Source: Virgibacillus dokdonensis (GTDB taxonomy: Bacteria; Bacillota; Bacilli; Bacillales; Amphibacillaceae). From it: a stretch of DNA of 64,000 bases. The DNA is taken from the NCBI RefSeq assembly GCF_900166595.1, contig NZ_LT745763.1, positions 1,706,814 through 1,770,813 on the forward strand. The letters are read 5' to 3'. Each line of letters starts with the position of its first letter. Positions within the stretch are counted from its first letter, which is position 1. This document shows, piece after piece, positions 48,859-58,544 of the stretch. The position numbers were made by a program, and so were the translations under genes. The notes under the pieces are model-generated. The model had not been told where the DNA came from and did not search any database. It saw only the letters and a list, made by a program, of their open reading frames with translations.

Positions 48859-48904
48859 AGGGTTACCTACTTCGAACTGAATGTACGAAGTAGGTAACCC
48901 TTAT
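48859..48904. terminator. Bidirectional terminator between valS and the ATP-grasp pair
   Basis: A perfect 17-bp stem (AAGGGTTACCTACTTCG and complement) with a 12-base loop. Confidence 0.85.
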
Positions 48905-48928
48905 TGCATGATTGCATGATAAAAAGGA

Positions 48929-49786
48929 TTACGACTGGATGTGTTTTTTGATATGCTCCACATATAACCGTAGTATATTTGTATTGCTAACGGCACTTAG
49001 TATGCGAGAACCGACAACATCTTCAATTTCATTAAATAATAGTTCTCCATCCATACTTAGTAAGAAATCAATTCCTACCATTCCAAAATCGAAATAATCA
49101 ATAATCGTTTGGATTCTTGTTGCTTCTTTTTTGGACAATGTATATAGTGTTGCACTACCACCAAGCTTGTAGTTGGCTCTAAAATCGGTATTACTTTCTC
49201 TAAGTACAGCTGCGATAATTTTTTTCCCTACGACAAAAACGCGCAAGTCTTTGCCTTGTTGCACATGGCAACTTTGCATGATGATGTCACTGCCTTTTAT
49301 TTTCTTCATACATGCTAAATACTCCAACTCATTAGTGATCATATAAACCTCTTTTCCACCTCTGCCTGCAACGGTTTTTACTACAAATGGAAAAGAAAGC
49401 GGAGGGGAATCTTTTAAAAAAGAAGCTTTATGGAAATATGTGTCTACCATTGGAACATTGAGTTGATGTACATAATGATGCGTTAACGCTTTGTTATTGC
49501 AAATAGTTGCTATGTGAGAGTTGTTAAAAACATTAATTCCACAACTTTCCAGATGAATACTAAGCATAGGATCAATGGTACGAACAACTGCAAATTCAGG
49601 TAAAGGTTCTATCTGATGGTTATTTAATAGGACTTGGCGCTGTTTATGAATTCCAATCGTCAGGTCTTCCCTACGTACAAGCTGCAGATGGATGGATTGA
49701 AGTGCTGCTTCTTCCATAAACCAATGAATATAGGCTTTATTTACTTCAATATCTTCATCACTATAGATAAGCCAGCCGTTATGCAT
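48929..49786 (-). CDS. RimK-like ATP-grasp ligase, divergent paralogue
   Basis: A 285-residue ATP-grasp protein, second gene of a tandem pair. ATP-binding lysine region 'FPFVVKTVAGRGGKEVYMI' (about residues 135-153) and 'GKDLRVFVVGKKIIAAVLR' match the family. The metal-binding end reads 'LFNEIEDVVGSRIL' where RimK-type enzymes have 'E-x-NSN', so the usual Asn is replaced. That may change the metal site or substrate. ATP-grasp ligases join a carboxylate to an amine; the substrates here are unknown. It overlaps the preceding gene by 8 bases, so the two are coupled. Confidence 0.8.
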   Translation of the reverse strand: MHNGWLIYSDEDIEVNKAYIHWFMEEAALQSIHLQLVRREDLTIGIHKQRQVLLNNHQIEPLPEFAVVRTIDPMLSIHLESCGINVFNNSHIATICNNKALTHHYVHQLNVPMVDTYFHKASFLKDSPPLSFPFVVKTVAGRGGKEVYMITNELEYLACMKKIKGSDIIMQSCHVQQGKDLRVFVVGKKIIAAVLRESNTDFRANYKLGGSATLYTLSKKEATRIQTIIDYFDFGMVGIDFLLSMDGELLFNEIEDVVGSRILSAVSNTNILRLYVEHIKKHIQS

Positions 49787-50687
49787 TTGTGTTCCCTTCT
49801 ATCTTCTTAAAAATATAGTCAATTATAAAGGTAGCAACATTTATTCCCGTGGCATCAAACAAATTGCGGATGTGAGCATTGGAGTTAATCTCGCAAATTA
49901 TAGGAGAATCATTTTCTCCAACTAATAGATCAACACCTGCGAAATCAGCTCCAATGGATTGTGTAGCTAGGATCGCCAGTTTTTGTTCTTCCTCCGACGG
50001 TTCATACGCCTCCATTGTACCACCAGCAGTAATATTTGCTCTGAAATCATGTGCTGACTGTCGTTTCATGGCCGCAACAACTTTATTGCCTACAACATGC
50101 AGCCGTAAATCTTTTCCATAGCTAGTAGAAATGAATCTTTGTAAAACGAAGGGCTTTGTTGCCAAATTTTTAATTTGCTGAATTAAGTCCGCTTTATTAT
50201 GGATAAGATACACTTGTTCGCCAAAAGAGCCGAATGCTTCTTTTACAATCATAGGAAAACCCAAACGGTGAATTGCAGCTTGCAGTGCGCCAGGCTTTAG
50301 CTGTTGGGAAGTAAATGTTTTCGGATAAATAATCGTTTTAGGTATTGGAAGCTTAGCTGTTGCAAGCTGTTGATACGTTAATATTTTGTCATCACTAATA
50401 CGAATTGCTTCCGAAGAATTAAACACGCTTATACCTAATAATTCGAGCTGCTTAGCTAGGTAAATATCTTTATCTGTAAACACTACAAAGTCAGGCAAAG
50501 CGCTAGGTTGCTCTTCCGTTAATACAGATAATTCGCTTTGAGATAAAAAAGATAAGAGTTCGCTATTTGACATGATTTTTACGTTGCTAGCTCTTTGTAT
50601 CGCTGCTTTTTCTAGCCATTGTGCAAAATCAATAAATTTCTTGCCGGGTAAACTATCGTTATATATAATCCATCCAGTTACGTGCAT
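49779..50687 (-). CDS. RimK-like ATP-grasp ligase
   Basis: A 302-residue ATP-grasp protein, first gene of the pair. It has the full RimK-like set: 'FPMIVKEAFGSFGEQVYLI', 'KDLRLHVVGNKVVAAMKRQ', 'DFRANITAGG' and the metal-binding 'CEINSNAHIRNLFDATGIN'. Members add glutamate or other amino acids to proteins, peptides or cofactors; here the substrate is unknown. The N-terminus matches the partner ('GWIIYNDSLPG' versus 'GWLIYSDEDIE'), so the pair arose by duplication. AAAGGAAAG precedes the ATG. It is divergent from folC across element D. Confidence 0.85.
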   Translation of the reverse strand: MHVTGWIIYNDSLPGKKFIDFAQWLEKAAIQRASNVKIMSNSELLSFLSQSELSVLTEEQPSALPDFVVFTDKDIYLAKQLELLGISVFNSSEAIRISDDKILTYQQLATAKLPIPKTIIYPKTFTSQQLKPGALQAAIHRLGFPMIVKEAFGSFGEQVYLIHNKADLIQQIKNLATKPFVLQRFISTSYGKDLRLHVVGNKVVAAMKRQSAHDFRANITAGGTMEAYEPSEEEQKLAILATQSIGADFAGVDLLVGENDSPIICEINSNAHIRNLFDATGINVATFIIDYIFKKIEGNTNA

Positions 50688-50793
50688 CAGTTCTTTCCTT
50701 TCTGCTATACTTATAATCGTTCATAAAATTTTTCAACTTTACAAGTAAGCACTTTTAATTAAAATTTTTACGAAAAGATTTATCCTAGATATA

Positions 50794-50957
50794 GGTGCTG
50801 TATGACTCCCACTTCAAAATGAAGATGTGAGCGAAATAAAGTAAGAGGTAACAGCACTTAAATCCCGGATTCGTCATAGGCCTTTAGGGCATACTGGGCT
50901 GCTAACAATCAGTCGGGGATGAAAGAATCTACAGATTGAAGATTCACTTTATGTTAT
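50794..50957 (+). repeat. Structured intergenic element D, copy 3
   Basis: Starts GGTGCTGTATGACTCCCACT and ends GATTGAAGATTCACTTTATG. GCTGT pairs with ACAGC about 55 bases on, bracketing an inner imperfect stem. Internal blocks TAAATCCCGGATTCGTCATA and GGGCTGCTAACAATCAG match copies 1 and 2. It fills most of the 305-base gap between the divergent ATP-grasp and folC genes. Confidence 0.65.
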
Positions 50958-50992
50958 AAATTAAATACTACTCATGAAAGGATTGTACATAA

Positions 50993-52267
50993 TTGCATAC
51001 AATGAAGCAAATAGAAGCATTTTTTAATCATCGGCATCAGTTAGGTGTTAAACCTGGTTTGGAACGTATGCAACAATTACTTGCTTTACTTGGTCACCCT
51101 GAAAAACGATTAAATGCTGTTCATATTGCCGGCACTAATGGAAAAGGATCTACTGCCGCTTTTGTGAAACAAGGTTTGCAAGCAAGTGGCTATCAAGTAG
51201 GAGTGTTTACTTCACCAAGCTTACATGGAATTCGCGGGTATATTTATGTAGAGGAAGAACCAATTTCTGAACAAGCATTTTTAAAAGTGTGGGAAAAAGT
51301 TTACCCAGCGGTTCAGGAATTAGATCAAAAAAATCAATCCCCAACAGAGTTTGAAATATTGACAGCTATTGCGTTCTTTTATTTTGTTACCAATGTTGAC
51401 ATTGCTGTTATAGAAGCTGGAATGGGAGGGAGAGAAGATACGACAAACTGTATAATCCCTTTAGTATCTATTATTACTAGTGTTAGTAAAGATCATATGG
51501 CTTTTCTTGGTCAGACAATACCTGAGATTGCTTTACATAAAGCAGGGATTATTAAACAAGGAGTTCCAGTTGTTATTGGACAATTACAATTAGCTGCTAA
51601 AGAGGTGATTATACAAGAAGCGGAGGCTAAGGAAGCTCCAGTCTATCAATTAGGGTTGCATTTTCATTATCAAAGTCTACCTTCTAAAGAATGGAATCAT
51701 ATGGAATGGAACCTACCTTATACGAAGGGAGCTGCTTTTAAACTTAAATTGTATGGAGAACATCAATTAGCGAACGCATCATTAGCGTTAATGGCTTTAC
51801 ATTTAATACAGCAGAAAGGATGTATCATCCAGTTGTCGAAATTACCAACTGCTTTTTTTGACGTACAATTAGAAGGTAGATTTGAACTAGTGTCCCAACA
51901 TCCTATTATAATTCTTGATGGAGCTCATAATCCAGCAGGAATTCGTGCATTTATAGACACACTGGAGAAAGTCTTTCCATATCAAGAAAGGCAGCTATTA
52001 TTTGCAGCTTTTAAAGATAAAGCAATTGATGAGATGATGATTCCTCTAACGGGTAAATTTAGTGAAATTTACTTAACCACTTTTGATCACCCGAGAGCTG
52101 CAAGTATATCTGAAATGAAAAAAATCTCGTTACCTTCAATGAAAACCATTAATTCGTGGGAAAATGCGATCAGTAAAATGAGTGACCCAAACACTGTATA
52201 TTGTATTACAGGTTCGCTTCATTTCATTTCTATTGTAAGGTCGTATTTACTCAGTAAGAATAAATAA
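50993..52267 (+). CDS. folC: Folylpolyglutamate synthase/dihydrofolate synthase
   Basis: A 424-residue Mur-ligase-family enzyme that adds glutamates to folates. 'IAGTNGKGSTAAFV' near residue 47 is the ATP loop; 'TSPSLHGIRGYI' is the folate region; 'EAGMGGREDTTNCI' and 'LDGAHNPAG' follow. TTG start at 50993, 8 bases after GAAAGGA; ATG at 51002 is too far. In B. subtilis comC lies nearby; it is missing here. Confidence 0.93.
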   Translation: MHTMKQIEAFFNHRHQLGVKPGLERMQQLLALLGHPEKRLNAVHIAGTNGKGSTAAFVKQGLQASGYQVGVFTSPSLHGIRGYIYVEEEPISEQAFLKVWEKVYPAVQELDQKNQSPTEFEILTAIAFFYFVTNVDIAVIEAGMGGREDTTNCIIPLVSIITSVSKDHMAFLGQTIPEIALHKAGIIKQGVPVVIGQLQLAAKEVIIQEAEAKEAPVYQLGLHFHYQSLPSKEWNHMEWNLPYTKGAAFKLKLYGEHQLANASLALMALHLIQQKGCIIQLSKLPTAFFDVQLEGRFELVSQHPIIILDGAHNPAGIRAFIDTLEKVFPYQERQLLFAAFKDKAIDEMMIPLTGKFSEIYLTTFDHPRAASISEMKKISLPSMKTINSWENAISKMSDPNTVYCITGSLHFISIVRSYLLSKNK

Positions 52268-52406
52268 TAGTTTTAGTGGCACCATGTAATGGAAAAAGGT
52301 ATCACATTATGTTGAACAATTTCTTAAAAAGCTGACAAACTTCGTCTTACTTTTCACATGTTTTTTGCTAGAGTAAAATAGAACTCTTCTAACAGGAGGC
52401 AAAACT

Positions 52407-53312
52407 GTGAAAAAGGACAAGCGTAAAATAACAGTCTGGAAAAACGGTCAGCAGGTGAAGCTGTCTATGTATTCATCAAAAAATAATGATACAACTGGGG
52501 AGACAGAGAATGAGGAAGCTGCAACACTAACGGATACAGAGGAAGAAGTTCCATCATACGCCCGACTATCTGATAAGAAGTTTTCAGTTTATCCCATATT
52601 TTTTAAAAAAATAAAGCATATGAAACCTTTAATTATTGCCATTGCTTCAGCTTTTATTATAGGGACATTGCTGGGGATTACATTGATTCGAATGTTTGTT
52701 ACCATTGATGAAGATCGCCAAGCCAATAGTGAGGAGAACAACGCTAGCGTGACCGAAACTAGCCGTGAACAAGAAAGGAAAGAACTAGATGGTCACGCAA
52801 ATATAAAAGGTTTTGATATTTTTGTATTGCAGGGAGGCGTTTTTTCTGAAGCAGGAAATGCACAGACGTGGCAAAAGAAGTTTCAAGAGGAAGGGCTACC
52901 TGCAATGATTTGGGAAAAAGATAAGCAATATTTTTTATTAATATCTGCGGCTGCCTCAAAGGAAAAAGCGGAACGGTTAAAAAATGATATCACTTCAGAA
53001 TTGGATATTTATGTAAAAAAATGGCAGATTCATGTGGGAGAAGAGGGACTGAAGAAAGAAGAAAGAAGCTGGATGCAGACATTTGCGGATGTATGGCGGA
53101 AAGATATGCAACAACAAAAAGTATCTAAAGAACAATGGGAATCTACCAAAAAAACTATCCCTAGACGACTCCAAAGCTTAGGTAATGCAATGAATCAACA
53201 TGTAATTGAAGAAAAAAATGATAGGGCTGTAGACTTAGGAGCAAATTTACTAACTTTATGGTATGAATTAATACATGAGCTTAACCGTGAAAAAAAAATA
53301 GTGAACGAATAA
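52407..53312 (+). CDS. spoIIB: SpoIIB-like SPOR-domain membrane protein
   Basis: A 301-residue bitopic protein: cytoplasmic acidic N-terminus (1-75), one membrane helix (about 76-98) and an extracytoplasmic SPOR domain (about 130-215, 'FVLQGGVFSEAGNAQTWQKK'). A charged helical tail follows. SpoIIB helps septal peptidoglycan dissolution at engulfment. Its place after folC matches B. subtilis. GTG start after AGGAGG. The family is poorly conserved, so identity rests on layout and position. Confidence 0.8.
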   Translation: MKKDKRKITVWKNGQQVKLSMYSSKNNDTTGETENEEAATLTDTEEEVPSYARLSDKKFSVYPIFFKKIKHMKPLIIAIASAFIIGTLLGITLIRMFVTIDEDRQANSEENNASVTETSREQERKELDGHANIKGFDIFVLQGGVFSEAGNAQTWQKKFQEEGLPAMIWEKDKQYFLLISAAASKEKAERLKNDITSELDIYVKKWQIHVGEEGLKKEERSWMQTFADVWRKDMQQQKVSKEQWESTKKTIPRRLQSLGNAMNQHVIEEKNDRAVDLGANLLTLWYELIHELNREKKIVNE

Positions 53313-53644
53313 AAGAATACTACACTACTATTTGTAAAAGTAGGATGATGTAAGAAAACAATATCGTATAAAGTTAATAGCTTTAAATAGGGTTGAACCC
53401 TTCTACAAAATGGTTGGAATAAAACTTCCCATGCTGTTTTACAATTTATTATACTTCAAGTTTTTTACTTGCTTATCTACTGAGAATAGAATTTTTAAGA
53501 AAAAACAGTTACTCATATGGCGGTTTTTCTCCTATATAAAGCTTTTTTTGTCTCAGATATTTAGTTGTTTTTTTAAAATTGCTGGTTTGTTTAAACAAAG
53601 AATCCTCTGTAAGATACAAGTATCTTAGTTAAAGGGGGATGAAA
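53313..53644. other. spoIIB-radC gap without maf
   Basis: About 330 A+T-rich bases where B. subtilis carries maf. I see only a tiny hairpin (GGGTTGAACCC, 53392) and no coding frame with protein character. Confidence 0.5.
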
Positions 53645-54334
53645 ATGACTTCAATGCCTATTATGATCAAAGATGTACCTAAAGATGACCGCCCCAGAGA
53701 AAGGTTACTAAAGGTTGGCCCTGGACAGGTGTCAAATGCAGAATTATTGGCTATTATTCTTGGGAGTGGGACAAAATCAGAATCTGTACTTTCTTTATCT
53801 AATCGCCTATTGATGCATTTTGAAGGTTTAAAACTTTTAAATGATGCAACCATAGAAGAGTTAATAGCTATAAAAGGAATCGGCAGAGCTAAAGGTGTCC
53901 TCGTTTTAGCAGCCATTGAGTTGGGAAAGCGAATGAACGGTTTTCAATCAGGTGATCGTTATGTCATTCGGTCTCCTGAAGATGGCGCAGATTACATTAT
54001 GGAAGATATGCGAGTATTAAACCAGGAACATTTTGTAGCACTATTTTTAAACACCAAAAATCAAGTTATTCACCGGCAAACGATTTTTATTGGCAGTTTA
54101 AACGCTTCTATTGTTCACCCTAGAGAAGTATTTCGTGAAGCTGTTAAACGTTCTGCCGCTTCCATAATTGTTGCTCATAACCATCCTTCAGGCGACCCAA
54201 CACCTTCCCGGGAAGATATTCATGTAACCAGGAGATTAGTTGAGTCCGGAAAAATGATCGGGATTGAACTGATGGATCATTTAATTATAGGCAATCGTAA
54301 ATTTGTTTCTTTAAAAGAAAAAGGTTACTTGTAA
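53645..54334 (+). CDS. radC: RadC-family JAB-domain protein
   Basis: A 229-residue protein. The N-terminal helix-hairpin-helix part ('IKGIGRAKGVLVLAAIELG') is followed by the JAB/MPN domain with the zinc motif 'HNHPSGDPTPSRED' near residue 176. Despite the name, a DNA repair role is not supported; the function is open. ATG 53645 is 6 bases after GGGGG; ATG 53639 is too close. It lies before mreB, as in B. subtilis. Confidence 0.92.
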   Translation: MTSMPIMIKDVPKDDRPRERLLKVGPGQVSNAELLAIILGSGTKSESVLSLSNRLLMHFEGLKLLNDATIEELIAIKGIGRAKGVLVLAAIELGKRMNGFQSGDRYVIRSPEDGADYIMEDMRVLNQEHFVALFLNTKNQVIHRQTIFIGSLNASIVHPREVFREAVKRSAASIIVAHNHPSGDPTPSREDIHVTRRLVESGKMIGIELMDHLIIGNRKFVSLKEKGYL

Positions 54335-55015
54335 GATAGTGTAATCTAATAGTCTGGCTAAAAATATGCGTTAAGAAATTGAATTCAAAGCGTACTGTAA
54401 GAATGACATCGCCTTTTTATCCTTGTTGCCAAAATCTTACTACAGTCTACGTTTTCACTTCAGAAGTTATCGTTTCTTATGATAATTTGAATGATCTACA
54501 TGAAGTGATCAAACATGCTTTTATCAAAATCCTCACCAGCAATAACTATAAGTTCCCAATCCTTATTTGCTTCATGTGAAATTTATTTGTTGTATGCTAG
54601 TGTTTTTTTTACGTATGGACGCTCTACTTATGCTCATATTTTTAAAATACGCTACGCTTAGCATTACCTACTACGTCCTGTTAAACATTCGCCTGCTAAG
54701 CTGAAACAAAAAGTTGTTTTGTGAAAATGAAACCCAGTTAAACATAGATGTGGACCATGCTTGACAAAAAACTTGTATTAACACTATCTATTTTTTATTT
54801 TTTTTCGTATAATTATATAGAAAAGAAATGAAGGAAGCGCCATTTTTCAGTAAACCTGAGGAAAGTGGCGCTTGTTACGCTTATATTTATGTATAATAAG
54901 CGCATGTTATACTAGATAATTGTTTTACTTTTTAACGGGAAAACGAGATAATTGAAAATAACATAATACGAGCTACATAAAAATATATGTATGCAAACTG
55001 GAAAGGGAGATTTTT
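54335..55015. other. radC-mreB intergenic region
   Basis: About 680 bases without a convincing gene. TTGACA at 54761 and TATAAT at 54808 are promoter-like but not spaced as a pair. A long hairpin lies at 54835-54873. On the minus strand near 54570-54490 a short stretch reads like protein ('WELIVIAGEDFDKSMFDHF') but is broken by stops; possibly a relic. Confidence 0.4.
54835..54873. promoter_or_regulatory. Hairpin in the mreB upstream region
   Basis: AAGCGCCA-TTTTTC pairs with GA-GAAAG-TGGCGCTT (8 perfect outer pairs). On the plus strand no T-run follows, so it does not look like a standard terminator. It may be an mRNA leader structure for mreBCD. Confidence 0.4.
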
Positions 55016-56056
55016 TTGGGATTATTTAATTTTTCTCAGGATTTAGGAATAGATTTAGGTACAGCCAACACGCTTGTATTTGTTAAGGGCAAAGATGTTG
55101 TTGTTAGTGAGCCTACAGTGGTAGCCAAAAATAAAAACACTGGAGATATTGAAGCTGTAGGAAGCGCAGCGCGTAATATGATTGGACGAACTCCAGGAAA
55201 TATTGTTGTCATTCGACCAATGAAAGACGGAGTAATTGCTGATTATGATACAACAGCTACCATGATGAAATATTATATTAATAAAGCAATGAAGAATAGA
55301 TCTTATTTTGCAAAAAAACCAAATGTAATGGTATGTGTTCCTTCGGGCATTACGATGGTTGAAGAAAGAGCAGTTATTGATGCAACGAAACAAGCGGGCG
55401 CAAAGGAAGCTTATCCTATTTCCGAGCCTTTTGCAGCAGCTATTGGAGCAGACCTCCCTGTTTGGGAACCAACGGGGAGTATGATTATAGACATTGGTGG
55501 TGGCACAACGGAAGTTGCAGTTATTTCATTAGGTGGTGTCGTAACCAGCCGTTCTGTTCGAACAGCTGGTGATAACATGGATGAAGCCATTACTCAATAT
55601 ATTCGTAAGCATTATAGTTTAATGATCGGCGAACGAACAGCAGAATCCATTAAGTTGGAAATTGGTACAGCAGGGAAAGTGGATGTGAATGAAGAAATTG
55701 ATATACGAGGAAGAGACCTTTTAACAGGTTTACCAAAAACAATTACCGTTACTGCAGAGGAAATTTCTGTAGCGTTAAAAGATACCGTAGACTCCATTGT
55801 GGAAGCTGTGAAAAATACACTAGAAAAAACCCCACCAGAGCTTGCAGCAGATATTATGGATAGGGGAGTCGTTTTATCTGGTGGAGGAGCTTTACTAAAA
55901 AATATTGATCAGGTTATAAGTGATGAAACCAAAATGCCTGTGTTTATTACGGAAAATCCACTGGAAAGTGTAGCGATTGGTACGGGTAAATCACTGGAAT
56001 ATATACACCACTTTCGATCCCAACCACATGTGTCATCACGTCATACTGTAGATTAA
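55016..56056 (+). CDS. mreB: Rod-shape determining protein MreB
   Basis: A 346-residue actin-like protein that guides lateral wall synthesis. '[14 protein letters not shown]' (phosphate 1), '[13 protein letters not shown]' (phosphate 2) and '[15 protein letters not shown]' (adenosine) are present. TTG start at 55016 after AAAGGGAGA. The protein extends about 12 residues past the usual end with a polar tail. First of mreB-C-D. Confidence 0.96.
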   Translation: MGLFNFSQDLGIDLGTANTLVFVKGKDVVVSEPTVVAKNKNTGDIEAVGSAARNMIGRTPGNIVVIRPMKDGVIADYDTTATMMKYYINKAMKNRSYFAKKPNVMVCVPSGITMVEERAVIDATKQAGAKEAYPISEPFAAAIGADLPVWEPTGSMIIDIGGGTTEVAVISLGGVVTSRSVRTAGDNMDEAITQYIRKHYSLMIGERTAESIKLEIGTAGKVDVNEEIDIRGRDLLTGLPKTITVTAEEISVALKDTVDSIVEAVKNTLEKTPPELAADIMDRGVVLSGGGALLKNIDQVISDETKMPVFITENPLESVAIGTGKSLEYIHHFRSQPHVSSRHTVD

Positions 56057-56068
56057 GTGGGTGTTTAG

Positions 56069-56953
56069 ATGTCTTTTTTACGCAAAAAGCGATTGTTCAT
56101 TCTATTAATTGGTTTTATACTGCTTGTAGCTTTAATAGGTTTCTCTTTAAGGGATCGAGAAGACCTAACAATAATAGAAGAAATAGTCAATGATACGGTC
56201 GGTTGGGCACAAAGCGTGGTTCATGCTCCAGTAAATTGGGTAACAAACGTTACTCGTAATATTGGAGATTTCAAGGATACGTATGAAGAAAATAAATTAC
56301 TAAAACAAAAACTTGCTGAATATAAAGGGCTTATTTATGAAGTTCAAGAATTGAAAGAAGAAAATGAGGATTTAAGAAACAACCTTGAACTGACAGAATC
56401 GGATGCAATACGAAAATATAACCCTATACAAGCAACAGTAATTTCTAGATCGCCTGAAAGGTGGCTAGAACAAATTACGATCAATAAAGGGAAAGATGAT
56501 GGAGTTAAAAAGAACATGGCAGTGATCACACCAGAGGGAATGGTTGGAAAGGTAATGACCCCATCAAAGCATACTTCTACCGTTCAACTACTTACAGGCT
56601 TTGACCAATTTAACCGGATTTCCGGGGAAATTTCTCGTGACAAGGGCGATAATATTTTTGGGATGATTGAAGGGTATGATAAAAAAAGTAAGCACCTCAT
56701 ATTCCGAATTATTGAAGAGTCTCAAAAAGACGTGAAGAAGGATGAATTAATTGTTAGCTCTGGAATGGGAGGCGTATTTCCAGCGGGGCTTCCGATTGGA
56801 AAAGTTCAAGAAGTAGTTCCTGACAAATATGGATTAACGAAAACTGCTTTAGTAAAACCATCTGCTGACATGTACGAATTAAACCAAGTAATTGTAGTCG
56901 ATCGTTCTGTACAGACTGATGAAGGTCAGGAAAGTGAAGAGGAGGAGGAGTAA
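56069..56953 (+). CDS. mreC: Rod-shape determining protein MreC
   Basis: A 294-residue bitopic protein: membrane helix at about 8-25, coiled coil at about 68-110, then two beta domains. It links MreB to cell-wall enzymes. 'ATVISRSPERWLEQITINKG' and 'VSSGMGGVFPAGLPIG' are family blocks. The acidic C-terminus ends in Glu residues. It shares one base with mreD (stop/start TAATG). Confidence 0.95.
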   Translation: MSFLRKKRLFILLIGFILLVALIGFSLRDREDLTIIEEIVNDTVGWAQSVVHAPVNWVTNVTRNIGDFKDTYEENKLLKQKLAEYKGLIYEVQELKEENEDLRNNLELTESDAIRKYNPIQATVISRSPERWLEQITINKGKDDGVKKNMAVITPEGMVGKVMTPSKHTSTVQLLTGFDQFNRISGEISRDKGDNIFGMIEGYDKKSKHLIFRIIEESQKDVKKDELIVSSGMGGVFPAGLPIGKVQEVVPDKYGLTKTALVKPSADMYELNQVIVVDRSVQTDEGQESEEEEE

Positions 56954-57492
56954 TGAAGCGTGCCTATTTACCTCTTATCCTCCTACTTATTCTTGTTTTA
57001 CAAGGAGTTTCTTTGGAATTACTGCCTGGAAACTTATTGAAATCAGATTGGCTGATTGTTTCCCATTGGGTGTTTATATTTCTTGTTTTTATCGCTGTAT
57101 TCTATGACAATGAAAGCACCCACTATTCTGTTCTATACGCGTTAATCTTTGGTTTGCTAATTGATATAGTTTATACAAGTACACTAGGCGTTTATATGTT
57201 TTCGTACGCATCTACGATTTACTTGATTTATGGTCTGAAAAAATTACTGCACGGAAACATTCTTGTTGTAGCTTTGTTAGGTATTGTGGGATTAGTAGTG
57301 AGTGACGGGATGATTTATCTTATCTACTCTGTAGTCGCATTAACAGACATGCCGTGGAGTATGTATTTAACCAACCGATTATTGCCTACAATAGGGTCAA
57401 ATTTAATTTTCTTATTCGTTTTATACCCGCTGTTTGCAAAAAAACTGACAAATTGGGGGAAAGATCAAATAACGAAAGGAAACTCATTTTGA
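56953..57492 (+). CDS. mreD: Rod-shape determining protein MreD
   Basis: A 179-residue membrane protein with about five helices. It partners MreC in the elongation complex. The ATG overlaps the mreC stop. AGGAGGAGG at the end of mreC is the ribosome site. No family enzyme motif exists; identification rests on helix pattern and position. Confidence 0.9.
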   Translation: MKRAYLPLILLLILVLQGVSLELLPGNLLKSDWLIVSHWVFIFLVFIAVFYDNESTHYSVLYALIFGLLIDIVYTSTLGVYMFSYASTIYLIYGLKKLLHGNILVVALLGIVGLVVSDGMIYLIYSVVALTDMPWSMYLTNRLLPTIGSNLIFLFVLYPLFAKKLTNWGKDQITKGNSF

Positions 57493-57620
57493 GAGGCTAT
57501 TTGGTTTTAGGGGAGTTGCTTAATTACTTTAAAATGAGCTGTAACCGACATGTTTTATCGACTCACCACATCGTCTTACACGAATAAGATAGTATAAAAT
57601 TGTGGTGTTAAGTGTATAAG

Positions 57621-57668
57621 CAAAACTGGTGGTTGCATAAAGATTCGGCGATAGGCTAAGTTTTCTCC
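57621..57668 (+). repeat. Intergenic repeat block B, copy 4
   Basis: CAAAACTGGTGGTTGCATAA followed by CGGCGATAGGCTAAGTTTTC. It lies in the 360-base mreD-minC gap, which has no gene. Confidence 0.5.
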
Positions 57669-57854
57669 CCCCAACTCTCCCTAAATATAAAATATACGAG
57701 TACTGTTCTAGGGGAATATTGGTATTACAAATAAATTATACTTGTTAGGCTACCTAGTCAATGAAGTCTGACATACCATAGTAAATAAGGCTAAATATGA
57801 TTTTAATTTGAAGCATTCTTCCGAGTTTCCGAATGTATAGAATGAGGTGAACGT

Positions 57855-58544
57855 GTGACACAGGAAAAAACACAATTAATTACCATGAAAGGTACAAAAG
57901 ACGGGCTCACATTATTTATTGACGATACCTGTTCGTTTGAAGAAGCCATGCAGGAATTGCAGTATAAAATGAACGAGAGCAAGCCTGCACATGTGGAGCC
58001 GGTTGTAGCTGTAAGAGTTAAATTAGGCTATCGGTACTTAAAGCATGATCAGATGATTCGATTAAAAGAAATTATAACAGCTGAAAACCGTTTTACCATT
58101 CAAATCATTGAATCTGATGTTGTTCCTCGTGAAGAAGTTCGTAAATGGCAGGAAAATAGTGAAATAAAAACGATGAATCAAATAGTTCGTTCTGGACAAG
58201 TCTTACATATAACTGGCGATTTATTATTAATTGGGGATGTAAATCCAGGTGGAAAGGTAACGGCTACAGGCAATATCTTTGTAATGGGAAACTTGCGCGG
58301 AATTGCACATGCAGGTATTGATGGAGATAAACAAGCATTTATAGTTGCATCTTATATGAACCCGATGCAACTAAGGATCGCACATTATATAAGTCGTGCT
58401 CCAGATTATGAATCTGACGGTGTGTATATGGAGTGTGGACTGGTCGATGAAGAAAAAGATAAAATAATCATTGATCGACTCCAAGTTCTTTCACAGAAGC
58501 GAAGAGAGATAAACAGGTTCGAAAGGAGAATGCTGAATGGGTGA
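57855..58544 (+). CDS. minC: Septum site-determining protein MinC
   Basis: A 229-residue inhibitor of FtsZ assembly. N-terminal domain about 1-105; C-terminal beta-helix about 120-220 with 'VRSGQVLHITGDLLLIGDVN', 'GGKVTATGNIFVMGNLRG' and 'IAHAG'. GTG start after GAGGTGA. It overlaps minD by 8 bases. Confidence 0.94.
   Translation: MTQEKTQLITMKGTKDGLTLFIDDTCSFEEAMQELQYKMNESKPAHVEPVVAVRVKLGYRYLKHDQMIRLKEIITAENRFTIQIIESDVVPREEVRKWQENSEIKTMNQIVRSGQVLHITGDLLLIGDVNPGGKVTATGNIFVMGNLRGIAHAGIDGDKQAFIVASYMNPMQLRIAHYISRAPDYESDGVYMECGLVDEEKDKIIIDRLQVLSQKRREINRFERRMLNG

Noticed and set aside
50794..50957. Element D as a riboswitch of folC or ysxE (for example cobalamin type)
   Set aside because: No known aptamer core, and copies occur in both orientations beside unrelated genes, so a dispersed element explains it better.
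53410..53628. 72-codon plus-strand frame before radC
   Set aside because: Composition reflects A+T-rich intergenic DNA (Phe/Leu/Lys/Cys), and no ribosome site is present.
54379..54579. 66-codon plus-strand frame in the radC-mreB gap
   Set aside because: No ribosome site and unlike a protein; the opposite strand looks more protein-like but is broken by stops.
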